A stretch of DNA of 64,000 bases from Parietichytrium sp. I65-24A (lineage: Eukaryota; Sar; Bigyra; Thraustochytrida; Thraustochytriidae): assembly GCA_012862575.1 (NCBI GenBank), contig BLSF01000017.1:372001-436000 (forward strand), read 5' to 3'. The notes below the pieces were generated by a model. That model did no database searches, had not been told where the DNA came from, and was given only the letters and a program-made list of their open reading frames with translations. Each line of letters opens with the position of its first letter. The first letter of the stretch is position 1. Positions 50,527 through 63,100 of the stretch are shown here, in pieces. A program made the position numbers and the translations under genes.

Positions 50527-51138
50527 TTAGTTCATACCGTACTGCGGCTGGAACTTTTTGCGTTCGTTTTGTTGAAAGTTCTGAAAGAATGCAGCCCCTG
50601 AGGTGGAAGTCGTTGTAGAAAGCTTGTTATTGAATTCCTGGGAGCTTTGCTGGCCAGGTGGTGGGGCGCCAGGCGTAGCAGATCCGCGAGAACCGGACAA
50701 GCGCTTGGTTAGACGGCGGAAGAGACCACCGCTAGCCCCAGAGCCGCTCTTCTCTTGCTCCTTCTTGTGCTTTTCTTCTTCATGATCGTGGATCTTCTTG
50801 TCCAGTGTAGCACGGAAAGTGGAACCGCCCACGCTCCCAGCCTTCCGAGGCGCAGGCTCTGGAACAGTCCCGTCCCGCGAGAACTCCTCGATCTCTTGAA
50901 GCGACTCGTCTAGGGTGATTCCCTTTTCTCGCTGATAATTTGTCTCGAATAACTTCCAGTGCTGCTGGTTGTAACGAGCCTCTTTTTTCTCGTCCGACGC
51001 ATTCTCGTGAAACTCGCGAACAGCCCCGGTGACAGCCTCCAGGTCGCTCACATTGCCCTCCGCCAACTTGGCGCCACAATGCACGCAGAAAGTCGGGCTG
51101 CCCTTTATTGGTTCGCCGCACTTGCAGTAACCCTTCAT
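50527..51138 (-). CDS. Zinc-ribbon protein of unknown function
   Basis: A 203-residue soluble protein I do not recognise. The first 25 residues hold a four-cysteine zinc ribbon (C-x-C-x10-C-x2-C, in KGYCKCGEPIKG and FCVHCGAKL). Next comes a helical, acidic region with WKLFETNYQREKGI and SLQEIEEFS (about 60-90), a Lys/Glu-rich coiled coil (about 110-135), an Arg/Ser-rich basic patch GLFRRLTKRLSGSRG, and a low-complexity C-terminus ending FQNFQQNERKKFQPQYGMN. The protein may be cytosolic or cytoskeletal by composition, but this is guesswork. ATG 51138 is the first in frame. The ribbon at the very N-terminus supports this start. Confidence 0.72.
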   Translation of the reverse strand: MKGYCKCGEPIKGSPTFCVHCGAKLAEGNVSDLEAVTGAVREFHENASDEKKEARYNQQHWKLFETNYQREKGITLDESLQEIEEFSRDGTVPEPAPRKAGSVGGSTFRATLDKKIHDHEEEKHKKEQEKSGSGASGGLFRRLTKRLSGSRGSATPGAPPPGQQSSQEFNNKLSTTTSTSGAAFFQNFQQNERKKFQPQYGMN

Positions 51139-54100
51139 TCTCTCCAAAGCCAGCAAAGTCCCTGCCCTCTCGCAACGAACAGACTCCGTGAGCTACCGAG
51201 CTACGCGATACTCTTCAACGCCAAGCAGGACCAGCCTATACCAGCCTCCACAACCCCGCACCGACCCCGTGCCCAGTGTCTTGCAGTGTCTGTGTGTTGT
51301 CTGTGTGTTGTCTGTGTGTTGTCTCTGTGTCGTCTATGTGTGCGAACGTTGATTGTGGAGAGGGAGTAGAGGGAGAGGGGACGTGGGAGAGCATAGCAGC
51401 TCGGGCGAGGGTCGCCTTTTCTTATAGTTTGTAATAGCGAACGTTATACTGATGAGGGTATGCCAACGTTGCCAACGCGGGAGGCTAGTGGTGCCTAGTG
51501 CGACTTTAGGCCCGCTCGCTCTCTTGATCCAGGGCTGCTCGTAGGACTCGCATAGTCAGTAGTAGTACCGGCGCCCGTGTCTCCCCTTTGGTATCGAGCG
51601 ATAGCGAGAAGCGGTAGGTATTAAGTAGCCTCTGCTGTAATACTCGGTTTATGTGTGTGTCTCTCCTACGTCTGTAAGTCCGTCATACTACGGGATTCCC
51701 TTGGTCTCCAGCGATAACATATGCTAACATATGCTAACATGCTAATCGAAGGCTAATAATGGGAATCACTCGCAAATCACTCGTTCGCAGATCCCTCGTT
51801 GCACGAGTCGATCAGGACTATCTGGTGTAGTAGCAGAGCGCTAAAGTGCTGCGGTGCTATCTCCCTTTGATGTACTGTTACTTCGGGAGAGAGACTGCTG
51901 TGTCGGTTGATTTACGCGTTGGCCCAACCGGGACCCTTTCAATTTGACTCTTCTTTTTACGTTTTTGACGTTTATAAAGAGTTGGTTCTGCTTTCCCGAA
52001 ACCTCATGCTAGACATTTCTAAACTAACTAAACTTTCTCTCCCGATCTTTCCCACACTCGTCGACCAAACCATAAGTGGTTATCAGAGGCTACCACAGTG
52101 AGCAGTAGTAACCTTGGCCATATTCGAGCCGCTAGATGATACTAATAACTTTACCAAGCTCGTAACGAAGGTTACTAGGAATGAGAGAGCAGTTCCCCAG
52201 CTTTGAGGAACGAAAACTGTGAAGAAGCGTTCATGTCCGCTGTGTTCATCTGTGTTCTCTGTGTTCGCTGGTTTTGGTCAGATTTTTGAGGAAGGTTTCG
52301 CGACGTGAGGACGGAATTGGAATCGGTCACTGTGACTGTAAATTCTAAACTGACAGTGAATTCTGAATTCTGGAATTGCAAGATTTTGGAATTGTGGAAT
52401 GGCGCCGCAGCTGCCGGAGAAGCAGTTGCTTTGTTAGGAGTTAAACGGGAGTCATGACTCGGCCAAATTGCAATTTCGCCTTTTTGAAAAAGCAGGGCTA
52501 TGCTGGTGCAATGCCTGAGCTCAAATGGATTCTCGCAGGCAGCACTCGCAGCTTGTACTAGGTACGATAGGTACGAGCATCATCAGATTCGCGCTCTGAT
52601 CTTTGTGAGTCAGGGGCCTTTTGGCTGTCCAAACGTGCACGTCCAGCGCAATGGCGACAGTGCAGAGACCAACAGCAAAGTGAGCTTGTGCCTCCTGCCC
52701 AGCTCTTACCAGGTCAGTCATCGCATCGTATTGCAATGTGACCGGTCGCAGCTGTCTTCGCTTTAGCTGCGTGGTCCGAGCCCGGTGCACGCCAGTGCCT
52801 GTACATTCACAGCCCCCCAGGATGAGCCTTTGCAGTCTTTAGATTGCTTTCCTAATTCCATGCTGAGCGAACAAAGATAGCGCTCTTGGTTCTTCAATCT
52901 ACTTTCTGCAGCTTGTGCTTTGCCAGCCGCCTTGTGCATTCTGGTATGCATGCATCCTCCGAGTCCAAATGTTGGGCAGGGCGAGCTGGCAGCACATGGC
53001 AGCCCCAAGAAAGTCGACAGACGGGTAGGCGGAGTGGACATGAGTGGTACTGAAGTATTTAGTGCAGCAAAGATAGCGAAAGTCGACGAAAAGTGGCGCA
53101 AGTCAGGTTGACAATGAGACTTGTTGTTGATGATGGGTGTGCAGAGTGTGCAGGCTGCGGCCTACCCTGCACGCTAGAAGGTTTCACGCGGCGGCTCTCC
53201 CAGTGGAGGAGCGTGGGACTCACTGCTGGACAGCACTAGCGAAGACATGTCCACTGGAATCGCTAACGCTTCACGATTTTGAGTGCGCCAGTCTCTATGA
53301 TAAGCTTAAGCTTCTTACTCCTTTCTCACAGTCAAGGGAAGGCTCCTTAGTCCGCAGCTTAGCCCAACTAATAGAGATAGCTAGTTCTAGCCTTGGACCT
53401 CGTGGTTTAGGGGAAACTGGAGCCAAGTCAGGCCAACGCCAGCAAAATCATTCAGTGAACACACAATCTTCAACACCATCCTCATCCTCATCCTCATCCG
53501 CCCTCTGCCAAACATTAAACGTTAAACTTTCCTCTCACCAGTGTACGAGTACTGACTTTAAGCGTGTTATGCCCTTGTCACGAGCTCAGCACGAAAAGTA
53601 AAAAAGCCCTGTGGCCATTTCAGATTTCAACTCCTCCGTTTCTTCCATGAGGAAAAGTCTCACAAGGCATAGAAGGATGTGAGGGAAACGTCTCCTCGTG
53701 CTCTGCTGATTACACTAGTTCCGCAATCTTTACTCAAGGCTCTGTCACTTGGTTCATTGATCCCCCATAAGTACTTGGCTGATCGCTCATGGTGAATGAG
53801 CAAGCCAGTATAGAACCTGATCGGTCGTTTGAGGGAAAAACGCTCAGGAGATCTCAGGAGTGAAATTCTTGGAAGCAAGGAACTCTACTAGTACTCGAGT
53901 CCAATGGCTAACGATTACTATACAAGTACCAGTACTCAGTACCTTTTGAACTGGTGTGAGTCGGTGTGCGACGAGAAAAAGTGAGTACCTCTACGATAGC
54001 TTAACTGTTCGATAAGGTTGAAGTTGAGAGTTGAGAGTTTGCGTGGCTACCGACGGCGAAGTGTCTGAGAGAATTTATGAAAATGTGCGTCTGTCTTGCT

Positions 54101-54738
54101 CAGGCGCTGGGCAGTGCATCGCTGAAAACGAGTCCACTCGTGGAACTATGAGTTGACGTTCGAAGTTTCTTTTTCATCTGAGGAAAATCTCGCGTTCTCA
54201 ACTTTGACCTTGCGTGCTCTATATGCTCTGCGTTCCGGTTTTGAAAAGGGTGGTTTAGACGCTTTGTCTCGGTCTTCAATATATTCACAATTCAGAATTC
54301 ACAGTCAGACTTCTGCTGCTTTAGAGCAGGATAGTGAAAGATGCTTCCAAACCGGCCACAAATCCCTCTCTGCACACTATTACTTCTCTCGAGTCACTAG
54401 TTTTGTCGCAGTGTTCACCACGACTCGCTAGCACGTCGTGGATGTACTTGCAGTCCTACAATTCAGCAACCAACCTCCCTCCCTCCCTCCTTCCCCCAAG
54501 CAAGCCTATGCAGACCACATTTGCGAGCTAGGGAGACCGGGCGGCAAACGTTCGGCCAAGTCAAAAGGAGCAGACCCACATCCAGGACGTGCCATCGCGG
54601 ATCTCGGCACCGAGAGGCAAACTCAGAGCGGAGCAAACGAGTAAACGAGTCTGGCTAACGGAGGTCCGCTTCGTTTGGAAGGTTCGAGTCTGCGCACAGG
54701 AGAGGCGGGCTTCTTGCCAGCAAGCAAAACAAGAAAAA
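51139..54738. other. 3.6-kb divergent spacer
   Basis: No gene recognised. It contains a gtctgtgtgttgt repeat (51286-51340) in the zinc-ribbon gene's flank, aacatatgct repeats (51714-51745), a region rich in gtac/tag words (51440-51860), gaattctg repeats (52330-52400), and a cctccct tract (54473-54500). A 72-codon minus-strand frame (53878-53660) and a 154-codon plus frame (53137-53601) have no domain. Confidence 0.5.
51286..51340 (+). repeat. 13-bp tandem repeat gtctgtgtgttgt
   Basis: Three to four units in tandem, about 150-200 bp upstream of the zinc-ribbon gene's ATG. Confidence 0.85.
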
Positions 54739-54930
54739 ATGGACGACTGGAAACTATTTCAGTTTTTTGCAGGGATCGTCGTGTACACAATATGCATATA
54801 TTTGATCGTGATGAATCCAAACTGGAGCACAGTGGACAAAACGGGAAACGGGACGACACTTTCTCTCATCACAGCTATCTACACAGCTGTAATTGTTCTG
54901 CAATCCAAGGCCGGACAGTCGAAGACATAA
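54739..54930 (+). CDS. Possible 63-residue two-helix membrane protein
   Basis: A small open frame starting MDDWKLFQFFAG in a good context (aaaaATGG). It encodes one clear hydrophobic helix (about residues 8-26), a polar hairpin (NPNWSTVDKTGNGT) and a second helix (about 40-55), then a short basic tail. The alternation of hydrophobic and polar parts looks protein-like rather than random, and similar tiny proteins occur in the ER or mitochondrial membranes. No family recognised and no domain; it may be spurious. It converges with the lysA gene (384 bp between stops). Confidence 0.4.
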   Translation: MDDWKLFQFFAGIVVYTICIYLIVMNPNWSTVDKTGNGTTLSLITAIYTAVIVLQSKAGQSKT

Positions 54931-55314
54931 GTGGCCACGGGCAACGTGATGCGCTCTTCTGCAAAGACTGCCGACTAGCTGGACAGTTTTGCGGAGCGGT
55001 CTTCCAGGATCGGGGCATATTTGAGAGTGTTAGCATAGTGTTTGAATTCCGTCTGCAAGTGCCCATGTGCAGGGCTGAAGGGCTGAAGGGGTCGTCAGCG
55101 CTAACCTTCGTATTCACAGTCAAGGCAGGTCGAGATCAAAGGTGTACATTACTTCATACTTTTTCGGAGATTTAAAAAATCGCATGGTATGTATCTATAT
55201 TTATATTTCTTTCTCTTTTTAATGTGCTTGGCTTGTGTTGACGTCAATAATACCGGAGGCGGCTGACGAAGCCATGCGAAACGTCTCCTAAACATTCACA
55301 GAATTAAGGACGTA
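54931..55314. other. Spacer before the lysA stop
   Basis: Probable 3' UTRs. T-rich near 55190-55220. No gene seen. Confidence 0.5.
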
Positions 55315-56595
55315 TTATTGGAGATCTTCAGGGATCCGAGTGTTGGCATAGAGCCCTTCGATGGTCTCTCTCTGGCGAATGAGTTCATCAACTTCACGAT
55401 CCTCCCCGCGCAGGAGCACCTCTGGAGCACGGAGCTTGCCGTTGTACTGGAAACCCATCGAGTGTGAGTGTGCACCTGTATCGTGTATCACAAAGATGTC
55501 TCCGGCCTTTGCCTGAGGCAGAGCGCGATTCTTCGCGAACCAGTCATTATTTTCGCACAAAGATCCGACCACATTGCACTCCTTGACAGGCTCATTCCTC
55601 TCTTCGGCGGTGGGGATAGAAATATGGTGATAGCTGCCGTACATGCCTGGGCGCATCAAGTTTGCCATGCAGGCGTCCAGTCCGTAATACACTGCATAGG
55701 AGTTCTTCACAGCCTCGCATGTGGAAACGAGCCAGCCATATGGACCGGTGATATATCTACCGTTCTCCATGTAAAGCTTGGGCCACTTTGACTGGAATGC
55801 CGGAGGCATTTTTTCTGTGAATTTAGCCTTGAGCTTGGGCACAAGCGTTTCCAAGTTCACCTGCTCTTGGCCCGGTTTGTACGCAACACCAAGCCCACCA
55901 CCAATATTGACAAATTCAAAGCTTATACCGAGCTCCTCATTCATTTTGCCGATGGTTTCCAGCAAGACACTCACGGTCTCAAGCCAATAGTCTTCGTTCA
56001 GCACACAGCTACCAGTCATCATGTGTATGCCAAAGCGCGTGGCACCGTTTTCTTTCGCCTTGCGGTACGCCTCCAGAATCTGGAAAGGAGGGACCCCAAA
56101 CTTGGCATCTGGACCGCCAAGCACATTACTCGCGGTTTCAGAGTCAGTTCGCCCAAGCCCTGGATTGAGCCTGAAGGAAATTAGCTCCGGGCACTTTCCT
56201 CGAACTTCGACCAGAGAGTCCACCAACGAGACGTCGTCCAAGTTCATGACGACACCCTGATCAAAAGCGATCGCGAGATCCTTTTTCGAGGTGTAGTTCG
56301 AAGTATACATGACCTTCTCGGGAGGCACGTTGAGCTGCTTGGCAATATGAAGCTCGGCAGTAGACGAGCAGTCCAACCCAAATCCTTGCTTTACAAGCAA
56401 GGCAAGGATTGCGGGGTTCGGGAGCGCCTTCACCGCAAAGAATTGCTGAAACCCTTCAAACTCCGAACTGAACGCCTGCAGGAGATTCTGAGCGTTCGCA
56501 ACCATCAAGCGCTCATCATAGAGCTGCAAGGGGGTTCCATACTTTTGCACGAGCTCCTTTAGCCGCGCGGCAGACACTGGAAGAGGCAACGGCAT
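55315..56595 (-). CDS. lysA: Diaminopimelate decarboxylase (LysA), PLP-dependent
   Basis: A 426-residue fold-type III PLP enzyme that decarboxylates meso-diaminopimelate to lysine, the last step of the DAP pathway. The PLP lysine is Lys56 in FFAVKALPNP. Other motifs are DCSSTAELHIAK, HMMTGSCV, the glycine-rich phosphate loop NIGGGLGVAY, a PLP-ring ENGRYITGP, the catalytic cysteine region GSLCENNDWF, and HDTGAHSHSMGFQYNGK. The GAHSHSMGFQYNGK form belongs to the variant shared by some bacteria and protists rather than the plant/E. coli LysA. The cell can thus probably make its own lysine. No presequence is visible, so a cytosolic location is likely. ATG 56595 is the first in frame; five open codons precede it. 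Confidence 0.92.
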   Translation of the reverse strand: MPLPLPVSAARLKELVQKYGTPLQLYDERLMVANAQNLLQAFSSEFEGFQQFFAVKALPNPAILALLVKQGFGLDCSSTAELHIAKQLNVPPEKVMYTSNYTSKKDLAIAFDQGVVMNLDDVSLVDSLVEVRGKCPELISFRLNPGLGRTDSETASNVLGGPDAKFGVPPFQILEAYRKAKENGATRFGIHMMTGSCVLNEDYWLETVSVLLETIGKMNEELGISFEFVNIGGGLGVAYKPGQEQVNLETLVPKLKAKFTEKMPPAFQSKWPKLYMENGRYITGPYGWLVSTCEAVKNSYAVYYGLDACMANLMRPGMYGSYHHISIPTAEERNEPVKECNVVGSLCENNDWFAKNRALPQAKAGDIFVIHDTGAHSHSMGFQYNGKLRAPEVLLRGEDREVDELIRQRETIEGLYANTRIPEDLQ

Positions 56596-57133
56596 TTTCG
56601 CCGTCTCCACCTGACTCCAAGCTGTTCACACGCTCCCTCCTGAGCGCTAGCAAACACGCTGCAATGGCTTCCCTCGTCCTCTCGTTCTCTCGTCCTCCTC
56701 TCCGCCGACAGCTGCTGGTCTCTCCCGCCCTCTTCCTGTCGCTGTGTTCCTCACAATACTATTGTGACAAAGCGAGCTGAGCGGCAACAGTGAGACGGAC
56801 TCTTGAGACTCTTGAGACCGTCGTCGACGGACGTGAAAGTGAAGGACGTTCACTTTGGTTTCCCAATCAGCATTGTAGAGTTTAGTTACTCAGTACTACC
56901 GGGACTGGTAATGGCTCATCAGAGTGCTCTTGCTGTTGATAGTGTCAGTATCCCCGTCACTAATAGTACTTTCGGGTCATCACCTCAACTCAACGAACGA
57001 AGCGATCCTGGAAATGTCGAATGTATAATAATTTTTTTATTTTTGGCAGACTAATCGCAGGACACATAGCAGTCCCAAAACAAAAGGGATGACAGTAGAA
57101 ATGGGAAACAGAAAATGCAGATTGAGCGCATGT
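56596..57133. other. Spacer between the giant membrane protein and lysA
   Basis: Holds the lysA promoter side and the 3' UTR of the giant protein gene. No gene or repeat seen. Confidence 0.55.
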
Positions 57134-60100
57134 CTACACAGCGATTTCTGGAGCAGTAACCTTGGATTTGAACAAGGGGTTGAAGACGCTACGGGACGCT
57201 GGAGTCTGCGGAGTCTCCTCGAATTGGTCGCTAGGAGTGTAAAGAGATACACTCGATTCTTTGGAGTTGACATTCACGCGAGCCACTGGTACCGTCAGAA
57301 GCTTCACGAGGCGTCGTCGCAGAGCAAGCTGTTTGCCTTCAACAGGCTCCTTTGGATTTTGGCAATCCTTTTTCTTGTTCAAGCGGAAGCGATCCTCTAC
57401 GGCCGCATCCATGAGACGGTGGAGAATAAAGACGACTAGAACGAGCAAGACTGCTCCTAGGATGATGACCACACTTGAGCTTTCCATGTACGCGATGACA
57501 TCGAAGCAGCGAGACTCCTGTTCCGAGATGTCTCTGTTCATAAGAAAGGTCTGAACGTTGGCGCACAGAGAACCAGACAAATTTTCGACGATGTATTGCG
57601 ACAGATCACTGATCTGAAGAACAGCTGCAGCCGCACTGCACACAAACACAACAAGGGCTTCCCACGCCGAGAGAATCCGGGCGACGAAGAGTATCCTTTT
57701 CTGTTCTTGGAGGCGGAGAGGAGCGTACCAAAGCACTGCAAACACGATGATGAGCGCCAATGGCACTATAAGTGCGAACATGAGATAGATGACCTGAATA
57801 AATAGGATACCCATCCGAGTTCCAGCGTCGGTGCTGGCTCCGCTAACCAGAGCAGTGGCAATGCTCGCCAACGAGAATGTTTTCGACCCCAGGTCCCCCT
57901 CTAGGACGCTCAGAACAGCCCCAGTCACACCGCGGAACTCGAAGGTGATGAGATCCACGACTGAGCCGATGAGAACAAGCAAAAACGAAATTACTAGCAA
58001 AGCACCAACGGAGAGTTTTGTCCCCGGACCAAAACCATAGACCCTGCCAGAGTGGTCGGCTGCTGCAAATCTGTAGTTTTGAAGAGCGACTTTCGCGGTG
58101 GGGGTTTCTTCAACAAAGGTTCCAAGGAGTTTGTCCTCAAAATCTTCATCCGAAGCAATCGCCTTGAGATGAAGGTGGATCATGACGTGATTGATAAAGA
58201 GAGAGCCGATTGCACCAAGGCAGAAACCATGGATACCCCATTTAGGAGACACGACCACGTTGAGCTCCACTGCATCATCCGGGATAAACTCGCTCATTGA
58301 AGGGACATACGTGGTGGAGATGTAGAATCGAAATGCAATGGTGAGCATGACTAAAACGTAAACATCAATCAATGCCCACTTTCCAAGAACATCCAAAATG
58401 TCAAGTAGGCCTCCGCGCCTCGAGTTACTCAAGACCGTTGCAGGCGCAAACCAGCAAAAGAGCAGCAGGACGTTTTTGAGGTACGGCCACAGGCCCGACA
58501 ACAGCGCGATTGCCAAAGCCAGGAAAACGGTCCCTGCATTCCACATATCGTTGATTGAGCTTGCGAGTGTGAAATCGATTGCAGAAATGGGTTTTGAGGT
58601 ATCTCCAAAGAATGAGATCGTGAATTGCACCGAGGCGCCAACAGAGCCAAATGTCGCTGTTGCGAAGAGGACAATGTTCAAAACAATGATGACCGGTACC
58701 AAATACCTCCATACGAGAGGGACTGAAGGGTGGCGAAATGCGGATGAGAGCTTACGCTCTTGAAACACAAACTCAGCTTGCTCAGCACTACCCTGGGCAG
58801 CGGACTTGAGCAGTGCAGCCTTCATGATCAAATCGCGCCGTTTGAAATGAACCGGAACGAGAAATGCAAATGCAACGACAGAGGCGAGTAAGCCACTCAA
58901 CGCAACAATGCCCATGTACGTTGCCACCTCTTTAGGTTCCTCCGAGTCAGTCTCGTCGGGATATGCCAAGCGAATACAGTTCTCGGTCGAGTGATCAATC
59001 TCATTTTCCAATAAATCTGAGAAATCTTCAGACTTTATGTAGACATTGAGCAAATTGACAGTCTGATTCACCATCGATGTCAGAGCAGCGTTCAGCTCCT
59101 CATCCTCCTGGGTGTTCCCGTCCTCCAGGAATTTAAGATCCGGCGAGTTGCAAACATCAGTACAAGCAAGAGAGGCGCGCACATCCCCGAAAGAGACCAA
59201 AAAGTCTTTAATTTGTAGCCCATTCTCGGGAAAGGCCTCCAGCACACAGGGGTACTGCGCCAGGTCTAGAAAAGACGTGAGCTTGATCTTCAAGAGGGTG
59301 GGAATGTGAAGTTTCGTGTACGCGTCGAATCCTAGCTGGAGGTAGGAGAACGACAAGGTGAGACTCAGATCGTTCTCCACACGAGTCGCAGCGCCATCGT
59401 CGGTGGTCGCCATGCCTGGACGCGTCTCGAAGAGATCATCGAAGATCATGGAAAAGTAAACTTGCACCGTTACATCAGTGTCCCCTGCACCAGTTCCAAG
59501 CACAGTTCGGGTTGTGTAGTCGTGGATGTCGTCTGGATAGGTGTTGTAAACTGGCTGCCAGTCGAAAAGCATGAATTGGTCAAAAGTGTTGAGGCCAGTG
59601 ACTGTGACTCGTTCCACTGCGATGGTGGCGGACCCAAGGACACTGTCGTCAGTAGATAGAGGCACGTTTTCGAATGAAAACTGCAACGACTCGAGCGCTC
59701 CATTGAAGAAAAGCTCCATGTAATTATTGACTCCAAACGCACTGCTGTCGTCCAGGAACCGCTCTTGACCCCATGCATAAAACTCGAGCGCCTGCTCCGA
59801 ATGAGCGATATTGAAGTATTCGTCCTCGCCTTCGAGAGGAGGGGGAGTCGCGTATGGGCACCGATCTCCATTCTTTGAATCAGCAAGCATGATTAGCAAT
59901 TGCTCGTTTACCCACTCGCGAATCGGTCCCTGCGTAAGATCAGACATATAATCTTTGTACACTTCGCTCAGAGCATCCAAACCCGCCCCGAATACCTTTG
60001 CAGCAGCGTCCGTGAACAGTTTGGAAGGCTCCAGATCTCCGTTCAGTGGGCTAACCGTAGCCTTCCGGACCTCCCCGTAGGTGATTTGAAATCCAGGAAC

Positions 60101-63100
60101 TGAAACTCCCTCATCAAACACCGGCTTGAGGATACAATTCTTGATGTCCGTCCTCAAGCTAACTCGCTGATTTTCGTCGACTTGAATAAAGGTGCTCACT
60201 TCAAGGTCTTCGAGCTGATCCAGATCGACCGCGAGGAAGGTCACCACATCCAGAGCAAGATCCGTGACAACAAAGTCAATTCTGACTTCCTCCTTGGCAA
60301 TGGTTCCCACTGGGTCACCCACGAACGGCCCATCCGTTTCAATGTAGAGAATCACAGAGGCATTGAGTGTCTCCTCAAAGAGAGCAGTGTGCTTAGTGGT
60401 GTAACGAGCATCCGGTTCATACTCCTGGAAAAGGGCAAACTTTGCCCGCTCCATTCTCTCGAGCGTAAACTCGCCAAATGTCACCTTCAAGCCTTCGATG
60501 AAATAATCATTCTCAATTGGTGCGAAAAATTCGGAGAGATCAATTTTCAGGTCCACGCTGTTGTCCTCGTTCAACGTCAAATAGTCGCTGAAGAACGTCG
60601 TATTTGTCATTTCTCTGACAGTGTCGGCAAGACCGTTGGAGTTGACGTAGTCGCGCAACTGCCCCACAAGAACGTTGTCGCGGATATCAAACGCACGCCG
60701 GTCCTCTAGCTCAACCTTTTCAATGATGTTTTGTTCCCAGGTTTGGGAAGGGTACTCTACCGAGACCAGAGACTCGTTTCCATATGGCCAGTATTTCACT
60801 AGAGGTTGCGAAGCAAGATCGCTTGAAGGGAGTGTCAAATCAAAGATCGCGTCCCATTCTGCAGTGTCAAACTCAAACGTGGACGACCCGCAGTTCTTGG
60901 GAAGGATTTTCCCGTAATTAAGGTCAAAAGAATCCTGGAAGAACTGGCTAAAGTGCCCAGCGAATCTCTGCACGAGGTAACGGGCCTGATTTGTGGTAAT
61001 GGTGTACACCTCCTCTTTGTCGAGTTCGGCCTGAAGCTCGAGCAACGCAACACCCATCGGCGAGTTGGTGAAAGACATCTCATCGTTACCTGGGGAAATG
61101 CTCGGGCGAAATCTCGTAGTGTTGAGCAGAAGATTCTTCAGCGTCATCGCCCGTAAGCAAGAGTAGGCGCACTCGAACGTCTGAAAGTCGTTGTACGTCA
61201 ATGTCATCATCCTGTTAAAGTCGAGCTCGGCGTACACATCAGTGCTCAGATAAAAGTCGAATTCGAGGTTGACGACAACTTTGTCATCCTCGTCAATCAG
61301 ATAATAACCATCAGGACCTTCGCCCGGGCAGACTCCATTTCGACAAACCTTTCCGCCGACAAGAAATTGGATATTCACCCGTTGTGTGTTGACGTTTTGG
61401 CCGTCACGAAGAGCGCCAATTTCTCCAATCACACTGATTTCCCTCGGCTGTACAATGTCTCCAAAAGCCAGCCGAGTAAAGGTGTTGATATTGCTGAACT
61501 TGAGATCTTGGGCATAAAAGTTGGAGACATCATCGCGCGAGGAGACTTTGAAGAGCTCTGCAGGCTCCACGGAGAAACTTCCAACGCCATCATGCACGAA
61601 AGTACGATTGAAGCGGGACAAGACGTCCTGTCCATACTTGCCCAGCCCGTAATCAATGAGCTCATTGATGTTGTAAGAGGTGTCGACGATCGGGTTGCCA
61701 CCAACGAACTCATTCATGATGCTCATCGCCTTGGCGGGTACCTCCTCAGTGAAATCGACGAGCCGTATGTCCCCTTTCGTTGCATACGCACCGCAAGATT
61801 GGCTGGACGTAAGAAACTCTTCAGCGTACTCTGAAAGCTTTGCAGGGAGGAATCTGTCAAGGTACGCAGGCAATCTGTTCCTTAGAAACCCAAGAAAACT
61901 AGCCTTGCCGATAGAAAACAGCCCTTGAACCAAGGCTCCTGTTTTGGCATCCAAGTCGGTCAGTTCCAGAGAGGCGTCGGTAAAATCAGCTTCCATCTGA
62001 GACGAAGAAATGAGAAAAGTGGCGATCGATGTGAGGAAGCAATTGAATGCGACTTCATAAGTGCCTGTGCCATTCTCTTCATCGGAACCAAGGTCAAAGA
62101 ACACACCGAGTTTCTTGTCCATGAGACGAGTGTAATCCCACGGATGAGCAGTCTTCACTGACAATCGCGGATTTTTGGGGTTAAGCTTGATTCCGAATAC
62201 GGATGTCTCTGGTGACTTTTTGGTCTTCGCCCAGCTACCGTCCGAAAGCTCGATTTTCACATATGCCTGTACAGTAAGTTCCGACCACTGGACTTGATGG
62301 GTCAAGGAGTGGGTCAGCACCTCGCCGTCGATCGTGTCCATCAAATGCCAGTTGTCCAGCACTTTATGAAGCCCGGAGACCGTGTAGCTCAGGAGCGTAA
62401 ATTTGAAGTTCACCATGCCAGTCTCAACCACTTTATCGAAGAAGCCAGCTTCAAAGAGATCCTCGTCGGAGTTCCAGGGGTTGTAAGGGTTGCTCACCTC
62501 AAACTTTCCATCAGGTAGGATGTCTTCAATGAGTTCCACCAAGCGAATCTGTCCAGCGTGGTCAGGATTTGGAGACTCTTCCCCGAGAAAATCGTTGAGA
62601 AGGCCCCGGACGAACTCGAAGGTTTCGTCCGAATAAAAGTTGGTGACGTTTGTCCAGCCAAGATTTGTGGAGACAGCAGCTGCGCTGCTGTCCGCAGCTT
62701 GCCAGTCACTCAAAACGGTTTCTCCCTGCTTCACGTAGGTGTAAATGGAATCATAGAACTCCTTGTAAGCTTGATTCACCATCCCGGCTCCATCGCCTTC
62801 ATTAATGTCAAACATCTCGCTCATCAGGCCGCAAGTTGTGACTTTAAAAGTGTGCGTTAGCATGTCCTTGACCGCATCTTTTAACTGGTTTGTAAACAAA
62901 TTAATGAAGCCGGTAATCGCGTTACACCACGTGTCCCCGACCCAACCCCAACCCCCTTCATATGTGAGTACTCCTTCAAGGCCCAAATTTGAGGTGTCCA
63001 AGGTTTCATCTATGTCGCCCAAGTCACAAACGTTTTGGTCGAAAGAAAAACGATGAGGGAGGTCCTTAGTCAAGTCTCTCCCTGATTCTGCGTACATGTA

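Noticed and set aside
53855-53875. Word gtgaaattcttgga identical to a conserved small-subunit rRNA stretch
   Set aside because: The match stops after 14 nt on both sides, so it is probably chance; no rRNA gene is present.
53660-53878. 72-codon minus-strand open frame in the long spacer
   Set aside because: No domain, no helix pattern and no supporting neighbour; could be chance.
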